From positions 21,648,759 to 21,712,758 of the forward strand of contig OY783204.1 in the NCBI GenBank assembly GCA_963678705.1: DNA of 64,000 nt, read 5' to 3'. Positions 1-11,596 of the stretch are shown here, piece by piece. The stretch's first letter is position 1; the number at the start of each line of letters is the position of its first letter. The DNA comes from Panorpa germanica (Eukaryota; Arthropoda; Insecta; Mecoptera; Panorpidae). Position numbers and translations under genes: made by a program. Under the pieces are notes generated by a model. It was not told where the DNA came from, searched no databases, and saw nothing but the letters and a program-made list of their open reading frames with translations.

Positions 1-1922
1 TAGATGCTATTAGTGCTTCAAACACACCCTCGTTCTTGATTACATGGTATTTCAGAAACACCTTAGAGATAATAACATTATCATCAGTCGGTATTGACGC
101 TTGCTGTAATTTTGTTATCATTAGTTTAGCGTGGATTTTTTCTAGATTTTAAAACGTTATCGTACTTATAATGGATAGGATAGCTTTCTTGTCGTATCGT
201 GTAATGAGTTCTTAATTATATGCTTTATTTTCTTATAATTATTTTATACAGTTAATTATTCTATCAGTTTTCTGTTGTACCTGTCTTCTACTCCGCTTTT
301 GTAGTTCACAAATACCAAATTTTACGATCTCTTTAATTTCAGTTTTCCGATTTTTAAACTACGCAAATTAGTCATTTCGTGTATTTTTATTTCTAATCTA
401 ACCTTTTCCAAATTTAACATGAGAAACCAATGTATAATTCAAATTTTCTTAATCTTAATCTTATCTTATAAATTCCTGTATATCTTGTGTTTATTATAAC
501 AGTCAGTTCAATAACAGACTACAGAAAATTGACGAAAAATGTAACCGAGGTATTTTGCTTAGTTAAATTAAAGTTATGTTTGACTGGAACGAAGATGACA
601 ACTAAGCAACAAAATTAATAGCAGTTTAAATTTAACAAAAGTTATAACAATCTTGAATTAACTAAGAATAGAAAGTAGTAAGGAACAGTGTGAGTCCGAC
701 CTTATATTTTACATAAAAGATACTCTCTCGCTGACCATATCTTATAAGAAAAAAAAAATTTCTTTCGAATATCATTTTTCGTGTTTATTTATAAAATTTC
801 CTTAATAAAATACCTAAAACTTAAAACACAAAGATAAGGTTATCTCCATTTCCAATCGGCCTTTATGATGTGCACTTTTGGAATTAAATGAATAGCTCTT
901 TCAAGCTGTATTGTTCAGATCAAGTGGTGGTTAGACTCGAATATCGTTAAAGTGAAGCACACAAAAGAAAATCACAGCAGTACTCGAGTTCACCTTCTGC
1001 CTTTCAGGAAAAGTCAGGAGCAATATGTAGTTAATTACAGGCCTACCCTTATTGTAATATACTCGTACGTTTATAGAAGAACTGGAGCATTTTCTGTCGG
1101 CAATTGTTTGTGTTTTGTGGTTGTTTAATCTACCCTAACCAACACGTGATGTTATCCTACATCAACTTCAACTTCAACTTCACCAACAAAACCAACCCCA
1201 ACCCTTCAAGTGTGTTACTCAAAAGAATACTGCAGTAGCAAGAATCGCTATATTGGAAGAATGTGATAGGCTAATCTGATTGTACGGGATATTTTTTATG
1301 GAGTGCACTTTCAAACTTGATACAAGCTAATTCTAAGGTTAATTTTGTACATCGTCTATATAGAAAATTGCATCACAGTGCAAGTCTCAAACTTGTTAGC
1401 TTGTAACAATCTAATTTTATTTATCCTTTTCTTCGCATATAGAAAATAGCAAAGTAGTGCAGCTTACTGCAAGCTAATTACAAGATTCATTACCACGTGC
1501 TACCTTTTCGTTTTACCACCGTTACTTTCTGTAATATTTGCTGTCAGTTGTGATTTGTCAAACAATATAGCGGGTTAATCAATGTAATACTAGCACATTG
1601 TTCCAGAATCTTAGCTAAAAAAGGTGACATGATCTTCTTTGTAGTGGCTTTCTAAAGAAATATTTTTGGCAAAATAAAGTTACTTAAGTTCCTCAGAAAA
1701 CAGACACTGGCACAGGCACATTCAAGGTAATATGATGTCTTATAAAGAAGTTGGTACCTTAAGAGATCATTCATGAATTATGTTACACAAATTTCGTGTT
1801 TTTTAACTAAATTAAATCACTCACTTACACCGGAAATCTCAATTTAGATTGAAAACAGTTTCAACCTATATATAACACATATTAATCACGCCTACATACT
1901 TGTCTGCTCACAATAAAATTCT
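1..1922. other. Gene-free A+T-rich stretch at the left edge
   Basis: I see no supportable coding segment on either strand. The missing downstream exons of the dpr-type gene at 2371-2564 should lie in this direction, since that gene runs leftwards, but no stretch encoding the expected continuation of the Ig domain (a Trp-Ile-Arg-His core) was found, so the next intron probably extends past the window edge. A short CTTCAA tandem run occurs near 1161-1183. Positions 1340-1500 resemble 12460-12610 and 52140-52280 (a diverged repeat with a 'GCAAGCT' core). Confidence 0.6.
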
Positions 1923-2287
1923 CTAAGGCACTCTGCACACAGGTCGACTGATTGCAAACTAGTCGAGCCGTGTTTCGTGACTCTAAGGAATTTTTAACAA
2001 TGGGAATTTTATTGTGTCGTATTTGTATGTATTTAAATACTTTTGAATAGTATTTGTGCACATCTCTGGTCGTGATGTCACCATGAAGAGCATGCAACAC
2101 ACCATGCCCTACTACCGAGAAGCACAGTTGCTGCAAACGTGCTCAAAACCAGTTTAGTTTCCTTCGTACCGTGTGTTTTCTCTCACTCGTATACACGTGA
2201 GGTCTCTTACTAACAACACAGTTCCATTCTCATTCAGTTCGGGTAGATCGGCTTGCAATCAGTCGATCCGTGTGCAGGGGGCCTAAG
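1923..2287. mobile_element. TIR element family T3, copy 1 (hAT-like MITE?)
   Basis: A 365-bp non-coding element with inverted ends: the left end reads CTAAGGCACTCTGCACAC and the right end, reverse-complemented, reads CTTAGGCCCCCTGCACAC, followed on both sides by a CGACTGATTGCAA block. A second, longer copy lies at 25511-26045. There is no transposase, so it is non-autonomous. I could not identify a clean target duplication, so the superfamily is open; the terminal style is hAT-like. The apparent 84-residue minus-strand reading frame at 1882-2136 lies mostly inside this element and is not a gene. The element sits just downstream of the dpr exon, inside what should be its next intron. Confidence 0.6.
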
Positions 2288-2370
2288 TGTAGTGTTGATT
2301 TAGAATTGGTCGTCAACAAGCCGATCTCCTTAACAAACAATATTACAAAGTAATTTAAACTGTGACTTAC

Positions 2371-2564
2371 TGTTTTGTTGGCTAAGTTTCGAACTCTGCA
2401 ACTGAGGTAAGCTGATTTGCCTACGAGCGCTGTTACATCATCAGGGGTCATTGCATCAAAGTAGGGTTCTTGTCCTCCTCGTTGGTATTGAGGGATAACT
2501 GTGTTGCCCTCTGGAAGGGAGTTCATTCCCCCACCGCCCTGGACTCCAGCGCTAACCAAGGAAT
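2371..2564 (-). CDS. Internal exon of a Dpr-family Ig-superfamily receptor
   Basis: This is one coding exon of a defective-proboscis-extension-response (Dpr) cell-surface protein, a family of two-Ig-domain neuronal receptors that bind DIP proteins in synaptic partner recognition. The minus strand shows a TTTTCAG acceptor before 2564 and a perfect GTAAGT donor at 2370-2365. The 194-bp exon is open throughout, enters in phase 1 and leaves in phase 0. It encodes about 64 residues: a Gly-rich linker, then PYFD, then TPDDVTALVGKSAYLSCRVR and NLANKT, i.e. strands A-C of Ig domain 1 with the first disulfide cysteine. The exon stops just before the V-S-W-I-R motif that normally follows. VTALVGKSAYL resembles dpr6/dpr10 most, but I would not name the paralogue. 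The signal-peptide exon and downstream exons are not visible. Reading through the splice sites gives a false longer frame (2230-2655). Confidence 0.9.
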
Positions 2565-3116
2565 CTGAAAATAATATAAATAGTTTAATTTTTATTAAAA
2601 TTGATTGATGCGTTCTTGAGATATCGTAACAACAAGTTACAAAAAGTAGTTTCAAGATAAACGAAATGATAAAAGAGTATTATACAAGCCTCGCTCAATA
2701 TAAATTGCTTTAAATTAGGTAATATTGGCAAGGGAATATTGTCAAAATATTCTTAAAGGTATTAAGAATAAATCTAAGCAAAAGAAATTGTTTTGAAAAT
2801 ATCAGGGTGAGTTAACGCCTTAAGCAAACTCTCTGGTTGATTATATTATTTCTTTAAAATTGTTTATCTTCATTGAAAATGTATATATTATCCAGCATCT
2901 TCAAAGTAATTGTGTTAGACGAATCATTTAAAAAATAAATTTATAAAGAATGTAGGTATGATATTGTTGAAGCTACAGAACTTTTGCATTCCTTCATTTC
3001 TGTCGATTTGTGTTGAAGAGAATTTTCTGAAATAACTTATTTAAATAAATGAAAACATTGTACATTTTAAAAGCCTTTACGTAATTTTTATGTTGAACGG
3101 TGCATATATGTGTAAA
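2565..3116. other. Intronic A+T-rich sequence upstream of the dpr exon
   Basis: It follows directly from the acceptor of the minus-strand dpr exon and is therefore intron. Apart from the polypyrimidine/acceptor signal at its left edge I see nothing in it. Confidence 0.6.
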
Positions 3117-3419
3117 GTAACACTGACCAGAGATATTACAACTGCATTCTGGTCAGATGAGCTAACGGTATGTATTAGTTATAGCCACTTTCATTGTAGT
3201 ATGTACCAAGGGCTAACACAGGTGATATTTGTCATTCGAGGGAACGCACTGTGCACTGTGAAAAAGGAATTGACAAATAATTAACTTTAAATGTTTCTTT
3301 GTTTTCAGGTATGATAGTATGATTTAAGTTTAACAGTGTAATTATTAAAATGTGTATGTAAATTACTAAAATAAAAGTCTTTAAAGTTTGATTAAAAATT
3401 TACAATTCCAAAAATGTCT
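3117..3419 (+). repeat. Interspersed repeat R1, copy 1
   Basis: About 300 bp closely matching 36058-36364 in the same orientation. Both copies open with a perfect inverted pair, CTGACCAGA ... TCTGGTCAG, about 17 bp apart, and end near a shared TTGATTAAAAATTTACAATT block. The 64-residue frame at 3090-3284 lies largely in this repeat and is not supported as a gene. Class unknown; no terminal inverted repeat or polyA was recognised. Confidence 0.6.
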
Positions 3420-4100
3420 TGTATATATAAACATACATATCATTATTGTTGAACATATTATGAGTACTAAAATGTCACAAAAGGTTAATTCCTAAAATAT
3501 TTCAATTGCACTAAAGAATTTAATCAAAAAAGTTACTACCTAAAATAAACTTTATTTTTGTTATGTGCAACAGTGTTGCATTCTTTGTTTATTCATTACA
3601 AAATGCGCATTCGTTCGAAATTCATGAACCTTAGTTGTACAATTTAAAATTCAGTGGTGTACTTCTTACTTTCATTTAAAATATATGTAAAACCTATAAT
3701 GTTTTTATTTAGACTACAGCCCTGATCTCATCTACGTACACTTGGAGTCTGGAAATATATTAACAACCATTCTGGGCATAGCACCGTCCTGGGAAATAAA
3801 TGTCACAAACACCATGTTTAATTCAGGATGAAAAATCATATTTTTTGATTATTTATTCTTTCCGTAGAAAAGATTTTCTTCCGTGTCATAAAACTATCTT
3901 AAGTCAGATTTACAATGGACAAGTCGGTTCTTGTTCTTCTACTGTTATTAATTACCTTTAATATATTTGCCATATTATTTTTATGGTAAAAATGTGTATA
4001 TATATTTAGTCATTATTCCAGTAATTATAATTAAGTAAAGAGTAAATAATATTTAATCTTTAGATTTTCGTCTTTATATTCAAAAATAATATCTCTTTAG
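3420..4100. other. Gene-free stretch
   Basis: A+T-rich sequence with no coding segment, repeat or regulatory signal that I can support. Confidence 0.5.
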
Positions 4101-4740
4101 CTGTCACACAGTTACGTATATTTAAAGGACCACTACACGCTGGAGTATGTTAGGCTCGACTCAAATGCATGGCCAACATCAGTTAACAAGCAAATGTGGC
4201 TGGCATCACATCTTAGTTAAAATAATTTTTAGTTCGTAATAATAAACTGTTTTCTATATTTGTGTGAGAAAATAATAAAGTAATCATTTTTTTTGTTTTC
4301 TCTTTTATTTTATTATATTACTACGACTTCAACAGCTAGGTGATATTTGACATTAATTGTAATATAATAATTGTATGTTTGGTAGATTTGTTTATTTATA
4401 TGGTTTGTTTTTAATTTTGTGAGTTAATTATTTGTCTGTAATGGAAGCAAAGCTGAGTGTTAGGGTATATGACCTAACTACCTCGGCCACTCAGAGGACA
4501 AGTATTAATTTGTTATCATGTAAAATTAATTGTTATTATTAAATCAAGGAAAATAAATATCCTCGGAAGAAGCACATCGTACCTCTTTCCTCTCTCTATT
4601 TCCTTTTATATACTTGTTGCTTAGAGTGGCATCTTGTTTCCTATACAGACTTATGAATGAATTTTTTTTGTCACCAAACGACATTATTGTTAAATTCACT
4701 GTCAATTCTATAGAATAATAAAAACTTGATCACCGAACAT
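4100..4740 (+). repeat. Diverged repeat family E, copy 1
   Basis: Scattered blocks (CAACATCAGTTAACAA, ATTGTTATTATTAAATCA, TTTCCTATACAGACTTAT, and an ACATTATTNTTAAATT block) recur in the same order in 55925-56520 and partly in 60880-61290. This suggests a degraded ~600-bp interspersed repeat. Boundaries are approximate and the class is unknown; only a multiple alignment would settle it. Confidence 0.35.
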
Positions 4741-4779
4741 TTATGTTGGCCATCGCTCATGTTCATCGTCGAGCCAATT

Positions 4780-4925
4780 AACAAACCAACAGATTCGAGT
4801 ATTTATTGGACCCATAAGCTACATTGGCCGAAAACATTGAGTCAATAACTCTAGACTGCTAAGCTTTTGAGTTCAATTCCCGAATCAGCATTATATTTTC
4901 TTGGTTTCCTTGTTGTTTTATTTAT
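4780..4925 (+). repeat. tRNA-derived SINE-like fragment
   Basis: The segment ends with GAGTTCAATTCCCGAATCAG followed by a TATATTTTCTTGGTTTCCTTG tract, resembling a pol III B box (GTTCRANTCC) followed by the 'TTTTCTGGGTTTGG' body found in the other SINE copies here. The 5' portion is diverged, so this may be a subfamily or a separate tRNA-derived unit. Confidence 0.4.
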
Positions 4926-4959
4926 ACATTTATTACTTTTTGTTGAATGATGAGGGTGG

Positions 4960-5930
4960 TTTAAATGTATCTAGAATGTCAAATATTTTTCCTAATTAAA
5001 GAAAAAGTGTAAAAAGACTTTTGAACAAATCTATGCAAATTAGGTTTCAGCTTTCTTGCCTATTATATAAAATATATAAACCACTATCTGATTTTTATCA
5101 TGAGAATTTTTTATCTGGTTGTATATAACTTGCTTACTAAAATAAGAATCATCTCTTATTTCATATATCGTATTCCCGTAAAAACCTTTGAAATGAAAAT
5201 GTTTAGAATCTGTTGTACAGACTCCCACAGATGTTGATTCATGCTGCTTTTGACTTAACCTGTTATTTCCACTTCAATTCATTAATCTATCTCCAGAACG
5301 TCAGCACTGTCTTCCCACGGGACCATGTATTAGTCATAACGACTCTACAAGTCCAACGTTCCAGCGTTCCAACGTTCCAGTGGTCGTAGTCTCTATGTTG
5401 TTCAACACAATTTACAAATGTCTGAAAATTCAGCTGCAATTAGTGTTGTCTGAGGTACGAGATATAAACAATTTACACTTTGAAGTTTCTATACTAATAC
5501 AGGGACCGTGGAAACATCATGGTGGTCGTCTCTCAGGTCAGACAGAGAGGTAGAGAGATAGAGAGTGGTCCTTCATTTAATATTCTAATAGAGTTAGCAC
5601 TGAGTAAATAACGTACTGTCATAACAACTTAACCATGAGCAGCAGCGTTAGTGTTTTTACATATTAAAATAATGTATACTTGTAAATTTAATACAAGTGA
5701 TTAAGAAAACAATTTTTCTTGATTTATTAATATAGACTGTTTTACATTGAACGTTCCAACTACAGCAGTGTCTCACACAGTAATTCAAAAAGTGCAATTG
5801 ATACCAAATAATTAGCATAATATGTAGACAATTACTATTTCCAATACTATTTTAGGAAATGATTTATTAATAGTGAATAATCTTTACTTAGTTTTAATAT
5901 CAAAAATATTTTTCTAAGTAAAATTGACTC
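4960..5930. other. Gene-free stretch with a short tandem motif
   Basis: No coding segment supported. A short imperfect tandem of ACGTTCCAG/GCGTTCCA units occurs at about 5356-5380, and a (GA)-rich patch near 5540-5570. The rest is unstructured A+T-rich sequence. Confidence 0.5.
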
Positions 5931-5934
5931 TTTT

Positions 5935-6260
5935 GCGAACAATAAAAATAAAGAAAAAAAAGTGAGAAAAGGAAAAGATTGAACTTATGAGAGGGGGGGG
6001 GGGCGGTAATGTGTGTGCAAGTATCATAGAGAAAAAGTGCTGAGATAATATTGAAAAAAGAAGAGATGAATCACGAAGGTTCAAAGAAGAAGGAAGGAGT
6101 ATAAGGAAAAAAAGTGAAACATGCAGCAAGTATAGGAAGAGGATGGAAAGCAGATTGCGTCATGAAAAGTGTTACAAGGAAAGAGAAGAAGTTTGAATGT
6201 GATAGCAAAAAGGAGAAAAAAGAAAGAGAAGAGTTGTGAGCAAGATTGAAATGCTTTGTT
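5935..6260 (+). mobile_element. LINE-C tail, degraded copy 1
   Basis: Purine-rich plus strand coding for a broken Lys/Arg/Glu-rich stretch of the type seen in the better copy at 22640-23050. It includes a run of ten G (about 5994-6003) and several stop codons. Read as the decayed C-terminal coding part of a non-LTR retrotransposon. Assignment is by resemblance in composition and residue pattern rather than continuous identity. Confidence 0.4.
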
Positions 6261-8500
6261 AATTCAGTATTTGTTAATGAGTTTGTAAAGCCATTAAAAC
6301 ATACATTTCTTTTTTATTAAATATTACTGCCTCTAAAAACATACAAAATCAAGAATGGTCGTGTCACTTTTCCGAAAGCAATTGTATATTAGATAAAATC
6401 GCTTATGTAAGAGGCCATTTTTGTTATGTTAAATAAACCTTAAATATATGTAACTATGTTTAGAGAAGAGCTTTTGACCGAAGACGGAGAAACGAGGTAA
6501 AATGTAGAGGTAGTTTTAAAATTTCTCAATATTTAAACCGTAGACCGCAGACCGTAGTACCGTAGATATCCTCCGGCTACGTGTAGCTCACGAACTCTAC
6601 ACGTGGGCCCTTTAAAGGTCAACAACTAATAAGAGAAATTAAACACACGTAGACCGTGTCTGCCTCCGGGTAAAACAAACTTTAACTTTGTGTAATAAAC
6701 TGAAAACATGCCTTGTTCGGCAAATTTCTTGAAAGCTCTCTCTCCTGATTGGCAATTAAAGGCGCTTTGATCACTCTAATGTAGTCATCTAAAAGTCTGA
6801 TGGAATTTAGTAAATGCATTGCCCATTTCCAAAATGTGGAAAATATTCCGATAATAATCGGAGTCGATACTTTTTGTTATTTATCGAAACAAATTTCAAA
6901 AGACATCTCTTCAAACTCTTTTTGCAATATTTTATAATGTTACATATTTTACTAGCTACTATATATATTAGCTAGACATATATAATGAAATTTGCATTTA
7001 TTTAATGGCAATGTATCAAAAATATGTCAAAATTAGGTAAATAAAAAAACCCATTGTTAGGTTAAGACAAATTACATTAAATAATACATCAAATATTAGT
7101 AACTCTCGCTTACATTACATTTTATATGTATTTAAAGTATTTAACTTTGTGCAAATAACATTATTAATTATTAGAATTAAATTGTTTTAATTTTAAATAA
7201 ACATAAGTGAGTTTTGTTGATATATTATACATACTCTTGTTTTATACGGCTTGAGCTATTGTTTACTTTAGGAAAACATCAAGATTAGGACTAGTATCGT
7301 AGCCGTTTCGGTCCACCAACTAGACAACGTGGCATAGCCAATGTAAACACAACCGTTTCTTGTTAGCATAGAGAAGACTCTATTGGAAAAACTAGAGAAA
7401 GTCCTTTACAAATAAAGCAGAGACAGTTTTTATCTTGATTGAGTTACAATTGTAAGTATAGAAAATCAGGTCCTGTATGACCTCGTCCAGACAACATCGA
7501 AAATAGATAGTTTGAGAACAGATAATAATAATATTATGATTTGTCCAAGCCAATCAATATTCTACACCTCCAAACCGAAGAAACATGTAATTTAATACAT
7601 CGGTATCCTTTGGTATTACTACGTATTAACTCCTTTAGTTTCATATCTCTACAAAAAGAAGTAATAAAAACCAAATTAATTGGTCTACTTAATTATTGGA
7701 TTAATTTAAACGTCAAATTTTATAGAAATAGTATTCTGTATCAATAGAATTTTAAAAATTTATTTCAAGTAATTTGAACTATCGTATTTCTTCATTTTTG
7801 TCTTGTAGATTTTTTTTAATTTGAAATATTTTATTTATTGATTTGTTTTATTATCAAAAGTATTTTAATTTATTAAGAAACCGTCATATTTCGGAATAAG
7901 ACTAATAATACTTTTATTAATTTAAGGTTTGCTCTGGTAATTTTCATTACTTTGATTTTTTTGAATGTTATTTTCTTTTTTCTATATTTTACCAATATAG
8001 ATATTCTCAGAAATATGTCTTATTAAATGGACTGTAAATAGTAAAAGTGACATCGTTCAAACCTCTGTGAAATATCTATATCTGTGTTATTATTTATAAC
8101 ATTATTGAGATGGCTCTTTTATCGACCTGTATTTCCCAATGTGACGTGAAATAAACATTAAAATTGGAATATACCCGTACCGTCTTCAAATATAAGAAGA
8201 TAGAAATTGTAATTCAGAATAATTCATTATTAAAAACAGGTATTGGAAAAAAAAGTAAACCTAGTAAGAAAAAAAACAATGTAAAAATTAATAAAATTTA
8301 ATTAAAAAAGTAAAACGTTTTCTTAAAAATATATAAGAAAGAAATAATTACATTCTGAACGTCGCGTTGTATTTCTTGAACAAATTAAATTTATAATTTA
8401 AATAAATACATTTTATAATTTAAAAAGATAAAAGTAAAAACATTTTTTATTCAGAATTGCTATAGGTAAATGTTCATACTCCATATCTTCTTTTTTATCA
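6260..8500. other. Gene-free stretch, about 2.2 kb
   Basis: No supported gene. A short perfect hairpin (CGTGTAG...CTACACG, ten-base loop) sits at about 6579-6602 in a locally G+C-richer island (6530-6680). Two further mild G+C islands (6700-6780, 7290-7340) have no recognisable product. The 68-residue frame at 7541 is low-complexity and not supported. Confidence 0.5.
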
Positions 8501-8502
8501 CC

Positions 8503-8530
8503 CGTACTCGCACCCGCACCCGCACCCGCA
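8503..8530. repeat. (CCCGCA)n microsatellite
   Basis: Short tandem run of CGCACC/CCCGCA hexamers, directly adjoining a perfect minus-strand splice-donor sequence (GTAAGT, 8535-8530). Confidence 0.8.
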
Positions 8531-8535
8531 CTTAC

Positions 8536-9120
8536 CCTATTCGAATCTACTGAGATAAAGGAACATGAAATGTGAGCAAGGAGCTCCTGAACCAGGATCC
8601 CGTAGGAATGCTTCTGAATAATGTACATTGGTGTACAGGTATATGCATTATATACAACATATCTAAACCCCCGAGATTTGGAGGTCATATAGGGCGGCTT
8701 CGGAGGGTACACAGCTTACTAGGCGCACAGTGCCGGTTTACAAGGACCGAAATATTATTAGATAAATACGGTTCTGCCAGCTTGTCTATCAGTAACTAGC
8801 CCTGAAATGGCGCTGAAGCGGTATACCTATCCTCAGCCGTTGGGGCAAGTGAAGTATTGATAACTTCTAAGTTATAATTATTATAAAACCTCAATGAGTT
8901 ACAGAGTCGCGGTGGTGTGTGCAGAAGGGTCTGGTTTTGAGACTGCCTGGAGCCGCCATTGATGCAGATCTTGGTGGAAGTGACACAAAACTTTATTGTC
9001 CCGCCTCTCGAACGAGATCACTAGCGCTCCGCTACAACATCAACCGAGTGAATAGCACGCTTTTTCAAAAAGGAAGTTATGCTGCCACACCGTGTATAAT
9101 TCTCTTAAAGAGAGATATGT
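8536..9120 (-). other. G+C-richer island ending in a perfect splice donor; possible non-coding exon
   Basis: This ~580-bp island has balanced base composition, unlike its surroundings. On the minus strand it runs into AATAGG|GTAAGTG, a perfect donor at 8535. Reading frames on both strands (for example 8572-8799 and 8919-9122 on plus, 8413-8712 on minus) are short and show no family I recognise; the minus frame reads through the donor. It could be a non-coding RNA exon, an unrecognised transposon remnant or chance. I assign no function. Confidence 0.25.
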
Positions 9121-9234
9121 AACGATTTTAAAAAATGTTCAGTTACCGTGTTTACCAATTAAAAACTGGTAGAACACCGTTAAATTTATGTGATCATAAC
9201 GTAATTTAATAAATTATATATTCTTATCTCTACA

Positions 9235-9440
9235 CAAAATCCTAACATTGCTTGTCTCTTTTCCTCCTATATATTCTGGTACTACCCTCTCCCATAGCCT
9301 TTTGTATCTCTCATTATATTTACTTTTATCAATTTACGTTACACTTTTTCTTTTTTCTCGTTACTTCTTCTGCCGCCAATCTACCTCAAGTTTCCATTAT
9401 CTGCCTTGCTCAAATGCGGTTTATGTAAAAGTGTTCGCAA
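9235..9440 (-). mobile_element. LINE-C coding fragment, copy 2
   Basis: The reverse complement encodes a stretch close to KSKYNERYKRLWERVVPEYI, which aligns with KSNYNKRYKRIWEREIPQYL in the copy at 22640-23050. It is therefore a 5'-truncated, mutated piece of the same retrotransposon polyprotein C-terminus in opposite orientation. The 66-residue plus-strand frame at 9248-9448 is its antisense shadow. Confidence 0.6.
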
Positions 9441-9669
9441 ATAGGTAGCAACTGTTAAAGATACATAAGAGCGAGAGAGTTAGGGACATATACTGTCCAT
9501 CAAACAAGGACGCAGTGTATCAGCTGTCTGTCGTTTTAAAACTATATGTGTACACTGTACAAGAGGTTGATTTCACAACGAGTCGAATCTTGCAAATGGA
9601 ACTTATGAAGTGATACAATTAAAAAGCCCAAATACAGAAGGAATACAGTTTGGATTAGCTGCCAACCGA

Positions 9670-9845
9670 TGACGTCACCCTCATACTTTATATCTTTAAG
9701 GGTATTGGTTGAGCCAGCACTGTAGTCACACACGTGTACGTACTGGGTACCTTTCATGCCTTCCACAGCATTGACACATACACTAATCCAAGGATTACAA
9801 GGATATAAGTATAAATATAAACCCCGTTTTACCGGTGTGCCAGTT
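9670..9845 (+). promoter_or_regulatory. Candidate core promoter (CRE, E-box, TATA box, initiator)
   Basis: In order on the plus strand: a palindromic TGACGTCA (9670-9677), an E-box CACGTG (9732-9737), TATAAATA (9810-9817) and CCAGTT with A at 9842, 32 bp after the first T of the TATA box. This matches the spacing of insect TATA/initiator promoters. No convincing coding exon follows within 600 bp (the ATG at about 9889 opens only about 20 codons), so a transcript is inference and a chance arrangement is possible. Confidence 0.3.
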
Positions 9846-9869
9846 TGCACAGTTTATTCGTGGTAGCAG

Positions 9870-10492
9870 CGTGCTCTAATCACGGGCAGATGTGCCTGAG
9901 CTGTTGTTATATAGAATTAGTTAAGCTTTTGTACTTATATTTTATTTAATATACGCCATAAAACCTAAAATGGTGGTTTAAAATGATAATTAACTACAAA
10001 ATAACGACGAAAAACATAAGTAGCCGTAAAAAATCCTTCAATTAAGAGTCCCTTAAAATGAAAATGTTTAATAATTAAATATTAAAGAGATTTCTACGAA
10101 ATAAAAGAAACAACTACCATGGAAATCTTTTTTAATATCATGTGATAAAGCATTCTAATTTGTTAGTTAATAAAATTAATTAATTTGTAATTAGATTTCT
10201 AAGTAGATATATGTAGTCCTTATCTAATATTAATTCAATTAACTTTTTTTAATTTAATTACTTCTTATTGGAATTGTACTTCAACTTATATACAAGTATT
10301 TCTAATAAGATTTTACTGAGAAAAGAGAGATTGGCTATGGCTTGGGGTGTCATACTATGCCAAGCATGATACGGGACGTTTAAGTACTAAAATAAATATA
10401 TTATAAAAAAATAGATATTCAATGGTTTGGTACTCTGATAAAAAATTAAAAGAACAAATGAAATCTCTCTCACTTAGAGTTTAAGGAAATAA
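9870..10492. other. Gene-free stretch
   Basis: A+T-rich, no coding or structural signal supported. Confidence 0.5.
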
Positions 10493-11012
10493 CCTTAGAG
10501 CACATATATATGGAGAGAGAATGCTGGACCTTAAAGTGTGTCCAAAATGTGTACGAGAGAGTAAGGTATATGTTCCTATTTGTTCTCTATGCACATGCGT
10601 CGAAAGTGACAGTTGTCAAGTCAGATCTATCTAGATATAATACGTGACAGTTGTTAAATATGACATTATATTGATGTAGAATAATGTAGATATGTATTAA
10701 TATAAATAAACTACCTATAAATATAACTAAATACGTGAGTTCTGTCCACTCCAAATATCAACTGTGTTGGCCGTTAGTATATGCTTTAATTGAACGGTCA
10801 CTGTTTTACCGACAGACGAGCTTTGTACCAACTAAAGAAATATAATTTCTTTACATATTTATTATTTATTATATCTTAATAGAATATTAATATTTATTAT
10901 ATGTAGACAGCTGTCACTTTCGACGCATGAGAATAGAGAACAAATAGAAACATATACCTTTCTCTCTCGCACACATTTAGGACATACTTTTAATCTATAG
11001 GAAATATAGGCT
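10493..11012. mobile_element. TIR element family T2, copy 1
   Basis: A ~520-bp non-coding element with long inverted arms of about 100 bp. The left arm contains AAAGTGTGTCCAAAATGTGT, GAGAGAGTAAGGTATA, TTCTCTATGCACATGCGTCG and AAAGTGACAG; the right arm carries their inverse (CTGTCACTTTCGACGCATG ... GGACATACTTT). The outermost left end is CCTTAGAGCA. Copy 2 at 50560-51079 has the same length. No transposase coding; superfamily unassigned because target duplications are unclear. Confidence 0.7.
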
Positions 11013-11596
11013 ATTTTCACTCTACATATATTTATATGTACAAAACCTCTTACTTTTGTATCTTAGCTCTCATATCAAAACTGTAGCTGAACCAAGCAAC
11101 ATACCTTGGTTACAAATTGGGTTAAGACCTTAAATTAAAACTAAATAGAGTGAATGGAAAAGGGGCTTTATGCTCATGCAATTAAAAATAGAAGTCAGCT
11201 TATAAAAATTCAATCAATTGTTTATTTTAAGAACAGATCCAATAAAATTATAATATCAAACTGATGGGGCGTCGCGGCGCTAACGGGGTGCTCGCCGCAC
11301 TACGCTTTACATTCGACGCTCACGATGTGTGGCCCTGCGGCTCCTGGTCTGGGGACTTCGTTTGATTTGCTTCATGTGTTTATTTATTCCGGGTGTGGTT
11401 CATGTTTAATGTTTACTGTTTCCGCTTCGTGTAATGATAGATTTGACAGCTGCCACTATATTTGATGGAAATTCTTTGAAATTCAAAACAATATTTTCTT
11501 TTTTAACCTAAATAAATGTATGATTCCCAGTCGTAGCTTCCATTTCTATACTCATTTATTTTTGTTGTAAATAATGTTGTATATATTTGATTGCAG
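11013..11596. other. Gene-free stretch with a CpG-rich patch
   Basis: Mostly A+T-rich. Positions 11262-11365 form a compact CpG-rich patch (GGGGCGTCGCGGCGCTAACG and following) unlike the surroundings, with no convincing open frame. It may be a regulatory or untranslated-exon remnant or part of an unrecognised repeat. Confidence 0.35.

Noticed and set aside
1882-2136. An 84-codon minus-strand frame
   Set aside because: Lies mostly inside the T3 TIR element and shows no protein family.
2230-2655. A 141-codon minus-strand reading frame
   Set aside because: It reads through the acceptor and donor of the dpr exon; only 2371-2564 is coding.
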